Shown piece after piece: positions 1 to 12,778 of a stretch of 64,000 nucleotides of DNA (its first letter is position 1; each line of letters starts with the position of its first letter). The notes below the pieces were generated by a model. It ran no database searches and had not been told where the DNA came from. It saw nothing but the letters and a program-made list of their open reading frames with translations. The stretch is taken from the NCBI GenBank assembly GCA_943737045.1, contig CALSFV010000258.1:248001-312000 (forward strand). Direction: 5' to 3'. This DNA is from Parapristionchus giblindavisi (Eukaryota; Nematoda; Chromadorea; Rhabditida; Diplogasteridae). The translations under genes and the position numbers were made by a program.

Positions 1-1085
1 GAGGGAGGGAGAGAAAGGAGATGGAGGGAGAGGGAGGGAGAGGGAGGGGTAGAGGGAGAGGGAGAGAGAGGGAGAGAAAGGAGAGGGAGAGGGAGGGAGG
101 GAGAGGGAGAGAGAGGGAGAGGTAGAGAGAGGGAGAGGTAGAGGGAGAGGGAGAGAGAGGGAGAGAAAGGAGAGGGAGAGGGAGAGGGAGGGAGAGGGAG
201 AGAGAGGTAGAGGGAGAGGGGGAGGGAGGGAGAGAAAGGAGAGGGAGGGAGAGGGAGGGAGAGGGAGAGGGAGGGAGAGGGAGAGAGAGGTAGAGGGAGA
301 GGGAGAGAGAGGGAGAGAAAGGAGAGGGAGAGGGAGGGAGAGGGAGGGAGAGGGAGAGAGAGGTAGAGGGAGAGAGAGGGAGAGAAAGGAGAGGGAGAGG
401 GAGGGAGAGGGAGAGAGAGGTAGAGGGAGAGAGAGGGAGAGAAAGGAGAGGGAGAGGGAGAGGGAGGGAGAGGGAGAGAGAGGTAGAGGGAGAGGGGGAG
501 GGAGGGAGAGAAAGGAGAGGGAGGGAGAGGGAGGGAGAGGGAGGGGTAGAGGGAGAGGGAGAGAGAGGTAGAGGGAGAGGGAGAGAAAGGGAGAGAAAGG
601 AGAGGGAGAGGGAGAGGGAGGGAGAGGGAGAGAAAGGAGAGGGAGAGGGAGGGAGAGGGAGAGAGAGGTAGAGGGAGAGAGAGGGAGAGAAAGGAGAGGG
701 AGAGGGAGGGAGAGGAAGAGGGAGGGAGAGGGAGAGAGAGGTAGAGGGAGAGGGGGAGAGAGGGAGAGAAAGGAGAGGGAGAGGGAGGGAGAGGGAGAGG
801 TAGAGGGAGAGGGAGAGAGAGGGAGAGAAAGGAGAGGGAGAGGGAGGGAGGGAGAGGGAGAGGGAGAGAGAGGTAGAGGGAGAGGGAGAGAGAGGGAGAG
901 AAAGGAGAGGGAGAGGGAGGGAGAGGGAGAGGGAGGGAGAGGGAGAGGGAGAGAAAGGAGAGGGAGAGGGAGGGAGAGGGAGAGAGAGGTAGAGGGAGAG
1001 AGAGGGAGAGAAAGGAGAGGGAGAGGGAGGGAGAGGGAGAGGGAGGGAGAGGGAGGGAGAGGGAGGGAGAGGGAGGGAGAGGGAG
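1..1085. repeat. (GGGAGA)n-type polypurine satellite
   Basis: About 1.1 kb in which the + strand is almost only A and G. It is built from GGGAGA, GGGA and GAAAGGAGA units mixed into longer, imperfect higher-order units with occasional GGTAGA. It runs off the left window edge, so the true length is unknown. Shorter tracts of the same unit recur through the next 7 kb and near 18.1, 50.4 and 51.0 kb, in both orientations. No gene is encoded; open frames here are repeat artefacts. Confidence 0.97.
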
Positions 1086-2446
1086 TGACTGATTGACAAC
1101 ATGGACAGTATGGTGACAGTAAAAGCAAGAAGAAGAATGAGAAGGGAGGTCTAAGGGGAAAGGAAAGAGAGAATAAGAATAAGATGAGATGAAGAGAATA
1201 TATGGAATAATCTATGCCTATGGATATATCTTCATATACAATAATAGATCCGATCTATAGTTCATCTCTCATATATTCTCACTCTATAGCAGTCCTCATC
1301 TAGAGATTAACTATTATATTGATCTTTGATCTCAACAATCAATATTTATAAATCTAATTCGATAACGATATCTATAATCGATCAATCTACTTTAACAAAA
1401 GATTCAAGATTGTGGTAGATTAAACCAAGAGGAAACTAAAAAAGAATACTAAATAGTCCATGCTTTCTTCCAACTAATATCTCTCCTTCTTCTTCTTCAG
1501 TAACGTCTCGCATGAGAACTCTAAAAGCACCTGTCCACCCTACCTCTCCCTCTCCCTCTCGGCCTCTCCTTATTCATTCATCATTTCTCTAAAGGAAGCC
1601 ATCTACAATAGTATCCAAGGCTACAATACTCATCATATCTATCTCATATCTTGTCTTATTACTAGATGAGTGAAGATACAGTCCATTCATTCAGTCAATC
1701 TCATCATCTTTACTCCTATCACAAACTATACGGAATTATAAATTGAGAAATACTCATGAAATGAAATTGACGATCAAAAGTAAGAGAAATCTGTGTATGA
1801 TATGAGATGAAGAAGTAATGAGTATGACAATGGCCATGACCATAGTTGAAGAAGATGATTGAAACTGAGAGAGGGAGAGGGAGAGGGAGAGGGAGGTAGT
1901 GTCATAACTGATTCAATTTCCAATCTACCCATGTCTCTCCCCTTGTTCTTCTACGATACTATACCATGGACAGGAAAACACTTGATTATCCTGATGAATG
2001 AGGGAGAGGGAGAGGGAGAGGGAGAGAGTGAAAGAGAGAAGGAGAGGGAGAGAGGGATGGTAGCCTAAGGGGTGAGAAGGACTTGCCTTCTGTTCATATG
2101 AATAATCTTTAGATGAGATACAAGAATAGAGAGAGAGAGAGAAGGAGAGGGAGAGAAGGAACAGTCCCAATTTAGTGAAGAATAAGAAGACTCTCATTAG
2201 TTAATGATGAAGAGGAAGAAACAATGAACTATAATAGAATTGAGAATAGAAACGAAGATGAATTTATTGGATTAACACTCTGTCTCTCTCTCTCGTAATA
2301 GATAGATTATATGTTAGTACTAGACCAGTAGTTAGTCTCTCCCTCTCCCTCTCTCTCTTAGAAGGTAGAGGGAGAACAGAAGGAGCAGTCACTCATTCAC
2401 AACTGTCCACATCAAGGCAGATTAACTCCGGAAGCAACTTCGAGGC

Positions 2447-2492
2447 AGAGGGAGAGGGAGAGGGAGAGGGAGAGGGAGAGGGAGAGGGAGAG
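2447..2492. repeat. GGGAGA tract
   Basis: Seven or so uninterrupted GAGGGA units, one of the cleanest short copies of the purine repeat that fills the first kilobase. Confidence 0.9.
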
Positions 2493-5400
2493 TCAATGAT
2501 CATCTACAGTTGTGAAGGAGTTGACGAAGGAGACAGGACTGTAACTGATACCACAAGTAGGGATGGTTAAAGGAAGAGGTAGAAGGAGAGGTACACTATG
2601 ATCAAGAGGGAGAGGGAGAGAGAACAGAGGTGGTTGTCATCTGAAGCCCATGAGCACTTAAAGAGAAAGAATACATGCAATCGTGTTGAGAGAATGAAAG
2701 AAGAAGAAGAGAACTGGAAGTAGTTCATTGTAGAATAGAAGATGATGAAGAAGAGGAGAAAGATCAAAGATCAGATTAATTATATTGCCCATACTGTATA
2801 ACATAGTCATATGATATATGAATGATCGGCAGTAGAGTTAAGGAGAAAAAGTGATCAATCAGGTTCATAAACTACAACAGTTGTATAGGGAATGGAACAT
2901 GTAACCACCGGGAAGGAGAGGATACAAGGAATACCCCTCTAGAGTATCTCCCCCCCCCTTGAAGAAGAAGAAGGAGAAGGAGGAGGAGGGGAAGCAACCA
3001 TTGAAGGACTACACGCACATTCAACCACTATGATGATAAAGGAAAGAAGGAGAAGGAGGAACAACAGATGGACTCAGAACTATTCATCCAAAGGGAGAGG
3101 GAGAGGTCCTAGAGGGAGAGGGAGGGAGAGAGGGAGAGGTACAGATCGTTCAAGTAGAGTAATTATGCACAGGATTCATAAGAAGGAATATAAGTGACAG
3201 TCAACTTCTTCCTTTAATCAAAATCATAATAAGATCTCTATGTTTCATCCTCTTCTCGACTTCCCCTCCTTCTCCTCTCATTCGTATCATTATGAGCATT
3301 ATCATTATTTGTATAATGATAAAGAGTGTGGAAGCATCTCACAGTCTCTATTTATACAACTATCCCTCTTTGAATGAAAGACTCGCATGTATTTCAACAA
3401 TAGAATATGATAGAATAGACAGGGAAGAGTACACAAGGAAGATCATTTCCTCTCCATCTTATACTATGAATAACAAGTAGTCAGGATACAAGTATAGATA
3501 CGAGAACGAAGATGAAGAATGATCGACCAGATTAGGCGCACTGCTCCGTTTTCATATACGTTTCAATCATAACATTAATTGTGCATAAAATGATGGAAAG
3601 TTTCCCTCTGGATCACTCAATCTTCATATAAAAGGACCTTATGACACAAAATGAAATGATGGGATGAATTCAACTTCTAAGGAGATCATAAAGAGAACAA
3701 TTGATTGATGATTGAATAGAATGATCTGATTGGGATAGAAAGACTGAACTTATTCTTCTATCTCTATCTATATTCACTATCATATGAATCACTTCGACAC
3801 TACTATCTCTCCCTCTCTCTCCCTCTCCCTCTCCTTCCTTCGTTCGTTCCTTCTCATATGAGTCTACCTTCTTCTTGTCTCTTTACATATTCATCATCAC
3901 AACATTCTTCTCCCTCTTAGATATTCTCTCCCTCTCCCTTTTCCTCCTCTCCCTCTCCCTCTCCTTCTCTTTCTTCATCCAAGTCTCCTCCAACCTAATG
4001 TGACACATCCGTTCATAAAAGGGTATCAACAGTCAGGTGTCAACAACTTCCCAATCCCTTATCTAGACCCTTCTACCGTAACTCAACGATTTTGCATTTC
4101 TACCGTATATCTACCCTGATCCATTTACAGTATCCCATAGTTCTCTCAAATGGATACACTCCCATCAGCAGGTGGTTGGTCCTTCTTCTTCTTCTTCATC
4201 TACAGTATCCATTCATCATTGTGATCGTATATCATCTATCGATAGAATAGAATAGTCTAATGAAATGATCTCCTCGTGGATATGAAATCATTCAAGAGAT
4301 GAATAAGGATGGAAGAGTATCTCGACCTCTCCACAGGTGTCCATCGTCGTTTCATCTTATTCTCCTTTTATACTTCATGGCGTAATTCTCCCTCTTCTCC
4401 TTCTTCTTCTTCTTCTTCTGCCGATCAAATGAATATGAATAGAGACACAAGAGTGATAGACTGCAGGTGGCCGTTGTTGATGAACCCTTTAAAGGATTCC
4501 ATCCCTCTCTCTCTCCCTCTCCCTCTCCGATTCCCTTTCTCTCCCTCTCCTTTTCTCTCCCTCTAGGAGATAGAGTCACAACCATTAAAGGATCAGAACG
4601 GTACACGGGGAGATTGAAAGAATAGAAGAAAGATGAGCATGACCACAGACGAAGAGAGTTTAGTCTATTGAAGAAGAAAGAAGAAGAAGAAAGGGACGAT
4701 GGAGACAAAGACATCGGATTCTTAGCACCTAGTCTACAAGGTGTATACTAGGGTGGAGGAAGGGAGGGGCAGAGAGGGAGAGGGAGAAGGAGAGGGACAG
4801 GTATGGATATGTGATAATCGGAATTGTATGTAGTCTGTCAATGGACTGAGTAGACATAAAGATCAAAGAAAAGACATGAATGATGGAAGATGAAGAAGAA
4901 ATCATAGATTTATGAAGAAGATAATGATGACAGATATCGACCAAAAAATGAAGCAAGCAATGACATTTTAATTTAGTAGCGGTACTTTCGGTCGATACTG
5001 TATTGATACATTGTAGAGATCGTGTCAATCGATAACGTTATAGACAATTGATGATTGATGATATAGATAGATAGATCAGTTATCTGACAACCAAGTGAGA
5101 ATCAACACCTTTGGAGACATCCAGTCAAGATAAACGATAAGAATTATAAGAGAGATAAAGAATCCTACATCGATAATACATAGTACTGTAGCAATGAATC
5201 GTTACTTATCGAATGACGTCGTCGAGCAAATCGTCCACAGCTTTATTGTGGTCAAGAAACACGGATTGGCATGGTTTCGAATGGGACTGGCAGTTTAAGA
5301 TATGATACAACAATGGCTAAATACAGCGAACAAATTATCGATCAATCGATCAACCAATAATCATTGGTAGAGGAGCTAGCGTATTGTATATGTTTAAAAA

Positions 5401-7017
5401 AGCCTGAAGTCAGTTACAAAATGCTATGTTTGCTACGCACAGTTAAAAAGTTGTTGAAACACCGATTCACGGGGCTTAAGATACCGTCACAAAACTACAA
5501 ATGACTAGAAAAGACAGTAATTATTCATAAAGAGTAAAATGAAAGAATGATTGATAGTGGAGATTGTATAATATCAACTTCATTACAGAATATAAAAGAT
5601 CAATATTTGGCTATTAGTTGTTGACAAAAGATACAACATTGCAATATCGTCAATGTTGATGATATCCAATCCACGGAACACAAATTCACCCGGTTGAGGA
5701 ACGAATTCCAGATAATGAATCATAGGGTCTTATTATCCCCCCGTTCACTGAACTAATTAACATTGATCCAATTGACATTAGACTTCTTACAGTAATCATA
5801 GAGACTGAGAGATGACACTTCTTATGATACGGTCAAGAATACGGATAGAATTTGAAGATTATGAGGACGATGAAGAGGGAGAGGGAGAGAAAATGACTAG
5901 AAGAAAGGAGAGGGAGAGAGAAGATGATGAAGTGTCTTTCTTTCTTAGAGATGGTCAAGGGAATTGAAATAGAGAAGAGAAGAGAAGGGAGAGATAGACA
6001 AGAGGTAGATGGAGAGAAGGTCCTCTCAATTCAATTCTAACGATATACAATTCTTGTAATCATTTCAATTCCCTCCCTCTCCCTCTACCTTCTCTCTCTC
6101 TCTCTCTCCCTCTCCCTCTCCTATCATCATCTGATTAACCATTAGATTATATCCAATTACTCCTCCTTCATCATCATCTTTACAATCCATTCAACATTTT
6201 CCCTCATTCCTCCCTATATAATGGACAAACGAACGCTTAATTAACGTGAAATGAGAGATAGAAGCTAAATTTGAACAACGGTAACATTCCGAAGCTAGAT
6301 ACTATCGGGAGGATTACTGTAATCAATCGGATGAACTAGACTGTCCTGAGCTCTCTTCATTCCAAATGATCTTTTCACTTCCTTTAATTCATTCGTCCCA
6401 TTCTCTCTCATAATAATAGAGGGAAGAAGGAAACGGTTATGATCCATACTCATTGAACACTCAATAAATAAGCTTTTCTTGATAGATTCTCTCCCTATCT
6501 CATCTAACCATATTTGTCACATCTCCTATCGTTCCTGATTAATGAAAGAGAGAGAGAGAGAGACTATATTCGATTATGATTCAATATAAATGAAGAGGAT
6601 AGAATATATGTCCATGATGAAGGAGATAGAAGATGAATACAGTCGATTGAGATAGATCAGACTATAGTGAAGAAGATGAAGAGAATAAGAGTAGAGTTAG
6701 AATAATGAGAGAAGAGAAGAGAAGAGAAGAAGATACAATAATAAGATATGAAAGAAGAAGAAGAGGAGTGAATGAACTACTAGACTGTATAGGAATATAA
6801 AGACTAAAGTTTTTTTTCTTCATTTGTACAGTAATCCCATCGTTTAAAGGAATAAGAAGAGCATGAATGATAGACTAACCAAATGATCCAATCAATCACT
6901 AATTCCCTTCCTCATCTCTATTATTATTATACAACTATAGACAGATGTTCATCCTCGTCATTATTATTACTACTGTCTCATTCTTTCGTTCATATTCAAG
7001 AGATGGTCCATAACAGA

Positions 7018-7063
7018 AGGAGAGGGAGAGGGAGAGGGAGAGGGAGAGGGAGAGGGAGAGCGA
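7018..7063. repeat. GGGAGA tract
   Basis: About seven perfect GGGAGA units. An open frame through it reads as alternating Gly-Arg, which is the translation of the repeat and not evidence of an RG-rich protein. Confidence 0.9.
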
Positions 7064-8761
7064 GGAAGAGAGGAAATAGAGAGAGTGACCCCTTAGAATG
7101 ACACAATTCAGACTATGACCGAGTAAGAGTAATTAGTAGTTGAAAGATGAGACATCCTATAGCACCTTCTCTATTCCTTAGACCAATTGACTACCGTAAC
7201 TTTGAAGGAATACGGTATGATAGCAAAGACATGATGTTGAAATAGAACAATAAATGAAACAGTGGGAGAGGACGGATATACAAATTAGATTTACACCTAA
7301 ATTGGAAGAAGAAGAAGAAAGACGAAGAAGTTGATACAATTGTACATGTATACGAAATGGAAGAAAAAGAAGAAGAGAAAGTTTGAGAATCAAAGAAAAT
7401 CTTTGGATAGAGTAAGGGAATAGACCATTCAATTATTGTAGATGAACATGATTATGTCTATATTAAAGATGCCATTTCAGAAGAAGAAGAGAATATAGTA
7501 GAGAATATAGGAGATGAGTAGAAGAAGAAGAGGTAGAGAATGGCACAACTACGACATTTACCAATCATTTCATGATATGACAAATGCCAAGGGATGCTAT
7601 GATAAATATTCCATTTAAAAATAGTAATAATAATAATGAAGCGTTGCTCAGGGAAACCATTAGATCTATTAGAGTTTGCTTAATACAATACCTCACAACA
7701 GTAATATCTCATATTTGTAGATTCGTAGTGGAGATTAGAGTGGATAAAAGAATAGATGATTAGATATTAATAGATATAGATACAATTACCAAAGGTCTAC
7801 TCATTTTATATTAATACGGTAAACATATACTTCACAAAAGTATAATTTATAAACTCTTGAGAATAAATAAAGTGATGAATCTAAAAAAAATATATGATAA
7901 TGTATGAATACCTTAATAAGTGCGTGTCCAAGTGGAAGAAGAAGAAGATATATGATAGATGTAGATGAGATATAGAAGGTAGAATCTCTACATACTCAAT
8001 AGACTTCAATACTTCAAGGTACCCTCAGGGGATGAAGAAAGAGGAGGGAGTACCTGTCAATTATTAATCATCCATCCATGTTGAATTAACTCTACGACGA
8101 TAGGAACAAGAGGGAGAGGGAGAGAGAGGTAGAGGTAGAACAAGGGAGTGGAAGGAAGGTAGACGAGATTACGAATAGGAACAACAATGGAATAATAGAT
8201 TCAAATGACAACCATCATCTTATTACATCCTTATGAATTCATTAGTATTAAGATTGGAAAATACAATTAAAATTAGAAGCACTTTACTTTCCAGAAAAGA
8301 AGAAATAATCGTTGGTCGCTCGGCGTCCATTCATTCATCGTGAAAGCGAAACACAATATCAACAGGATCAACATTGAAAAAACTCTTTATAATTAGCTCA
8401 TACTCATAAAGTAACATTGTTCTAATCGGGATGAATTAAACGGCCTTGTATAAAGCCTCACTGGATCTATGAATACACATACAAATAGAATAGGAAAGAA
8501 TAAGGAAGAATTTGCACCTGAAGAATAGTCAAAGACTAAAGATAAACGATACAATAATATGACTACTATCAAACTTTCATTAACTATACTAAAAAGGAAC
8601 AAGCTACGAAACTAGATTAAACCGTACTAAGGGAATTGAACATTTTAACCGTTTCAAACATATTTTGCACTGTGATATGTGATGGGATAGAAAATAAAAG
8701 GAAAATAATATTTACAATAGACATAAAGTCAATATAACTACTGTATAAGTGTCTCGTATAA

Positions 8762-11700
8762 TCAACGGGCATATCTCTCTGTGAAGACTTTACCGCACGT
8801 AATCCAGTCCTTGGAACCTTCTGAAAGATCAAAGATCAAATTATGATAAGAGATCAAAGATCAACCAACCATTAGGGATATTTCCACTGACGACAGCAGC
8901 AATGATTCGTAGTGCCTTCTGTAGTCCACATCCATCCATCTTTGATATACTATCCACATCTAAATATGTATAATAACAACTTTTGATTATATACTTGAAA
9001 GAAAGTAGGATACAGTATGATGACAATGACTACTCGGGCATGGACACCACTTACTGAAATTGTGTTTGACTACTTTGAGTACATCGATAACTCCTGTGGA
9101 ACAACTGACATGAGGATGAGCAATGTGAGTGGTACAAACTATCTGCAACAATAAACAATTCATTTTAAAAAATATTAAAGAAAAAATAGTAAAATTAAAA
9201 AAAAGTAAAATGCAACACCTTTGGGAATCCGATTGGATATGCAAGAGGGAAGAATAAATCAAAGAAGAATGTTCCTCCTTCAAATTGATTTGATCCTTCT
9301 GCTACTGCACTCCACAGAAGAACATTATCATCTCTAAATGAATTATCGATTGATTGATTGATATTAGACTACAGTATACCTTGGTGCAGCGTGTACATTG
9401 GGAATGGGAGGACTTCTATTTACGACACGAGACTCAATGATAACACGACGAGCAGCTAAGAGGAAAGAAGACTGAAAACATAACAAATAATCAAAATATA
9501 GTATAATAGAATAAACTCTTGTTGCTTACGTATGACGCCTTCACAGACCATTTGCTTTGAGATGTATAATTTTACCCGAACCATATGCAATCCAAATTAA
9601 AATACACCAACCTCTCGCTTTCCAACTGCCTTCTTCACCTTTCGAAGAGTATGGGTCTGAAAGGGTATATTGATAATAAGATTTAATAGAAATAAATCAA
9701 GAAGCAATCATCAATCAATAATTAATAATAACCACAATATTCTCCATTCCTAAATACTTATCCCCGTGTCTGATATTCAGAAACAAAAGTAATCTATAAT
9801 TGAAACATACGACGCATTGTGGTTCGAGAGGGGGTGTTACAAAGTTTTGTAGATGTTGTAACTGTTGTTGTTGTAACTGTAGTAGTTGTTGTGCATGATG
9901 GGCTTCTATTCTTGATACAGCAGATGGAATTATAGGACGAGTACGACTAATCGATATTGATGGAGATGATGATCTACCAATCGATAATGATGGAGATGAT
10001 GATCTACCAATGGATAATGATGGAGATGATGATCGATTATCATCTCTTATTGATTCACGACGAAGTGATTGAAGATCAATAACTGCATCACGAGATGATG
10101 TACTACTACTATCTACACGAGAATGACGACGATCTTCAATAGATGGCTGAAATCAGATACATTGATTTATCGATTGATTTCTGATCTTTACAAAAGAAAA
10201 CTACTCATATTCAATCAATATATTAATTGAACTGACACGTACTGAAGGAACAACTTGAGATGGTGAGAATCGAGGAGCTCGAGTTAATGATGGAACAGCA
10301 AACTGAAACAAATGATGCAATATTGATCAATTCAGTAAATGATATGATCTTGTTTTATGCATGATTTAAACGCAATTGAGTTATTGGATTTAGCTAGAAT
10401 AACTAATAAGTTATGATGGTCATGAAACATGAATATCGCGTGACGCTCAAAAGCATACATATGCGGCATTGTCGCTAGCAAAAAGAACCACAAGGTTTTG
10501 GCACCCGAAATGCGTGATTTAGAAAAAAAGCACTCAAAATGAAAACAACTTGAATAGGGAGTCCCTCAACATGGCAATGTCCCAATACAAAAAAGAAAGG
10601 AAAAATTATCCAAGTCATAAGCTTGACGAGTTATTGTGTTATCTATCGTATTTTGTTCTTTTCAAGATATAAAAGTAATAATGGATATATTCTAAACCAA
10701 CATCTCCAGTTCTCGTTCTCCTCGGTTGTGAATGAGTTTGTTGTGCATGATGTTGTAGTACCCTGAGGGCATTCTGACTATCTTCTGTTAATTGTTGTAG
10801 TCTTTCTTGTCTCGTTCGACGATATTCTCCCACAACCACAACATCATCCGTTCCAATTGCTGGTCTTCTGTAATACCGTAATTGTTATAATATAATACAT
10901 CAAACTACCGTATACTACGATACCGTAATCAGTATTTGTCCACTTACCTCTGTGGTGGTCGTGGAGGTACAAACACAGGAGGAGAAGGAGTTGAAGGAAC
11001 GGTTGATGTAGATGGGCCAAAATGGGATGGAGGTACTGTAGAGATAACAGATGTGGGAACTGTAGATTGATCACCACCAGCAGCAATTCGTCCATGTACA
11101 TACATATCCAACCATGTGAATGCATCTGGTTGTCTACCTGTACTCTCACGAAGTAATTGATACATTGTATCATTTGATGGGGAAGGAATAGTAGATGATG
11201 ATGATGATGATGAATGAATAGATGGAGTAGATGATGATGTAGATGATCTTATTCTATCATAACCAGGGATAGTTCCATCAGGACGTCGTTGTATCACACG
11301 ACCACGTGTGATGATTCCTGCCTCTGCTACACGACTGTCCCCTGGACGCATCTACAAATTCATTCATACTTATTTTGAATTACTAAAATTGCAGTCAATG
11401 GACAAAACTTGGTCAATGAGTGTAATGAGAAATGATGCAACAGACATTTAAATTTTTAATAAAAAAAAAGAAAAAAAGGCTAATAATGATACCGGTCTAT
11501 GTGATGGTTCTCTCAATTCATTTGTTTCAATATCAACAATCGTCTCTTGTGAGGTCGTATGTTGCATTGATTCAGCAGCTAGTCTTCCTGCTTCAGTTCG
11601 TGATGATGATAGTGTATTTGATGATGGAGGACGAATATCAGGACGGGGTGAACCGGGCTATAATATAATACAATCAATCAATGTACTAATGATTATTGAT

Positions 11701-11955
11701 TGACTCAAATAAAACAGAATGACGAGTTACGACGCTAACGCTAAGGCCACAATGGTCCTTCAGTTCTTTTACCATATATGATGAAATGATAGATTTCTCA
11801 TTTCGAAATCGATGCTTCATCACACCGTCACATTCATGATTTAAAAAAACAAGATAGGAATAACCTACCCTTATGTATCTGACGGTCGTATCAACAATAG
11901 GGGTGGTTTCTCTCTGAGATCCTCTCATCACACTTTGTCTATCAGATGAATCCAT
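8762..11955 (-). CDS. UBC/UEV-fold protein with long Ser-rich N-terminus
   Basis: Twelve exons read 3' to 5' on the window: 11869-11955, 11493-11657, 10948-11351, 10702-10867, 10243-10302, 9814-10146, 9612-9656, 9380-9471, 9219-9333, 9055-9142, 8870-8959, 8762-8820; phases agree and give about 567 residues. Residues 1-405 are low complexity (Ser, Pro, Arg, Gln), with a thrice-repeated SIGRSSSPS-like unit and a Gln-rich stretch. From about 406 the sequence resembles a ubiquitin-conjugating fold: NVHAAPR, FEGGTFFFDLFFPLAYP, then HPHV, and a helical end EGSKDWITCGKVFTERYAR. In active E2s the loop after HPN carries Cys before L-D-I-L; here it reads TGVIDVL and that Cys is missing. I therefore infer a catalytically dead UEV or a strongly diverged E2. 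The family member is not identified. Rab5 lies 0.8 kb upstream on the same strand. Confidence 0.72.
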
Positions 11956-12778
11956 TACCGAAAGAGTGAAACATAGACCCGACTGGTTAGAATGGACACG
12001 AATCGATATTTCCTGGCTGGAATACCACTTTCGTATCATTGTAAATGACACTGTGAACAATAGAGGCAATCAATGAAAATATTTCTTAGCGTTTATTACA
12101 GACTCGCACAATAAGAGAGGAAGGAAGAAGAAGTGAGGGAAGGAAGGTAAGGTAAAAGTACAACTGGCTTGCTAGATAGGTTCATTTAGATAGTCGAATG
12201 AATGAATGATTGGATAGATACAACGACGAACATCACAATTAATGGGGTAGAGGGGAGTGCACATGACGGCAGAATATCGTGTAGTAGATCGAGTGATTTA
12301 CACCATTTATATCGACTATGAAACACAAATCTCACCATTAATATACATGGTGGAAATGAATGAGAAAAGGTTGGATCAAGATGTGCATAAAACATGAAAT
12401 AAATGGTTGTAGAAGAACCACCGAAGAGTGACGAAGTATGGAAAGTAGAAGGACAACGATGGAAGGAGAACATCGGATTATCATAATATTAATATAATAA
12501 TATAATGATTGAGGGAGATAAATAGGAAAGGAATCGAATACGGTTGATAGATAGACAGAGCAATTTGCAGATAATATTACAACTTGTACAAATTAGCGTA
12601 AAGATACATGGAGAATGGGAAAATAAAGTAAAAAGTAGAAAAAAAGTAACTCTTTCATTGCATTTCTTATCAGGTCTATTCACTCTCTCACATAATCTTT
12701 GTGTATTCAATATATATGGTGACAGTAGTAATACATCATCAAAAGGTGTGGATCAATCAATAAATCAATAATCCTTGT
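11956..12778. other. Intergenic between UBC-like gene and rab-5
   Basis: Holds the 5' flank of the UBC-like gene and the 3' flank of rab-5, both on the minus strand. It is AT-rich with ordinary open frames of no recognisable content and no strong repeat. Confidence 0.6.

Larger units (their letters stand above)
1086..8761. other. Gene-poor, repeat-rich intergenic stretch
   Basis: I find no supportable gene in these 7.7 kb. The region is AT-rich sequence interrupted by short GGGAGA or CTCCCT tracts (for example 1868-1894, 2000-2060, 2336-2361, 3917-3966, 4738-4798, 6070-6121, 7018-7063), by GAAGAA runs, and by copies of TACAGTA- and TACCGTA-type motifs. Most open frames are Ser/Leu/Glu/Arg-rich translations of these simple repeats. 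Distal regulatory sequence cannot be excluded. Confidence 0.75.

Noticed and set aside
4309..4714. Ser-rich and Arg/Glu-rich frames on both strands
   Set aside because: Both reflect CTTCTT and CTCCCT repeats; no splice-consistent neighbours.
5194..5298. 34-codon frame MNRYLSNDVVEQIVHSFIVV and on
   Set aside because: Composition is protein-like but it is short, isolated, without splice partners or a recognised family; chance is not excluded.
6883..7101. Frame ending in a Gly-Arg run
   Set aside because: The Gly-Arg run is the GGGAGA repeat and the upstream part is Ser/Leu/Tyr noise.
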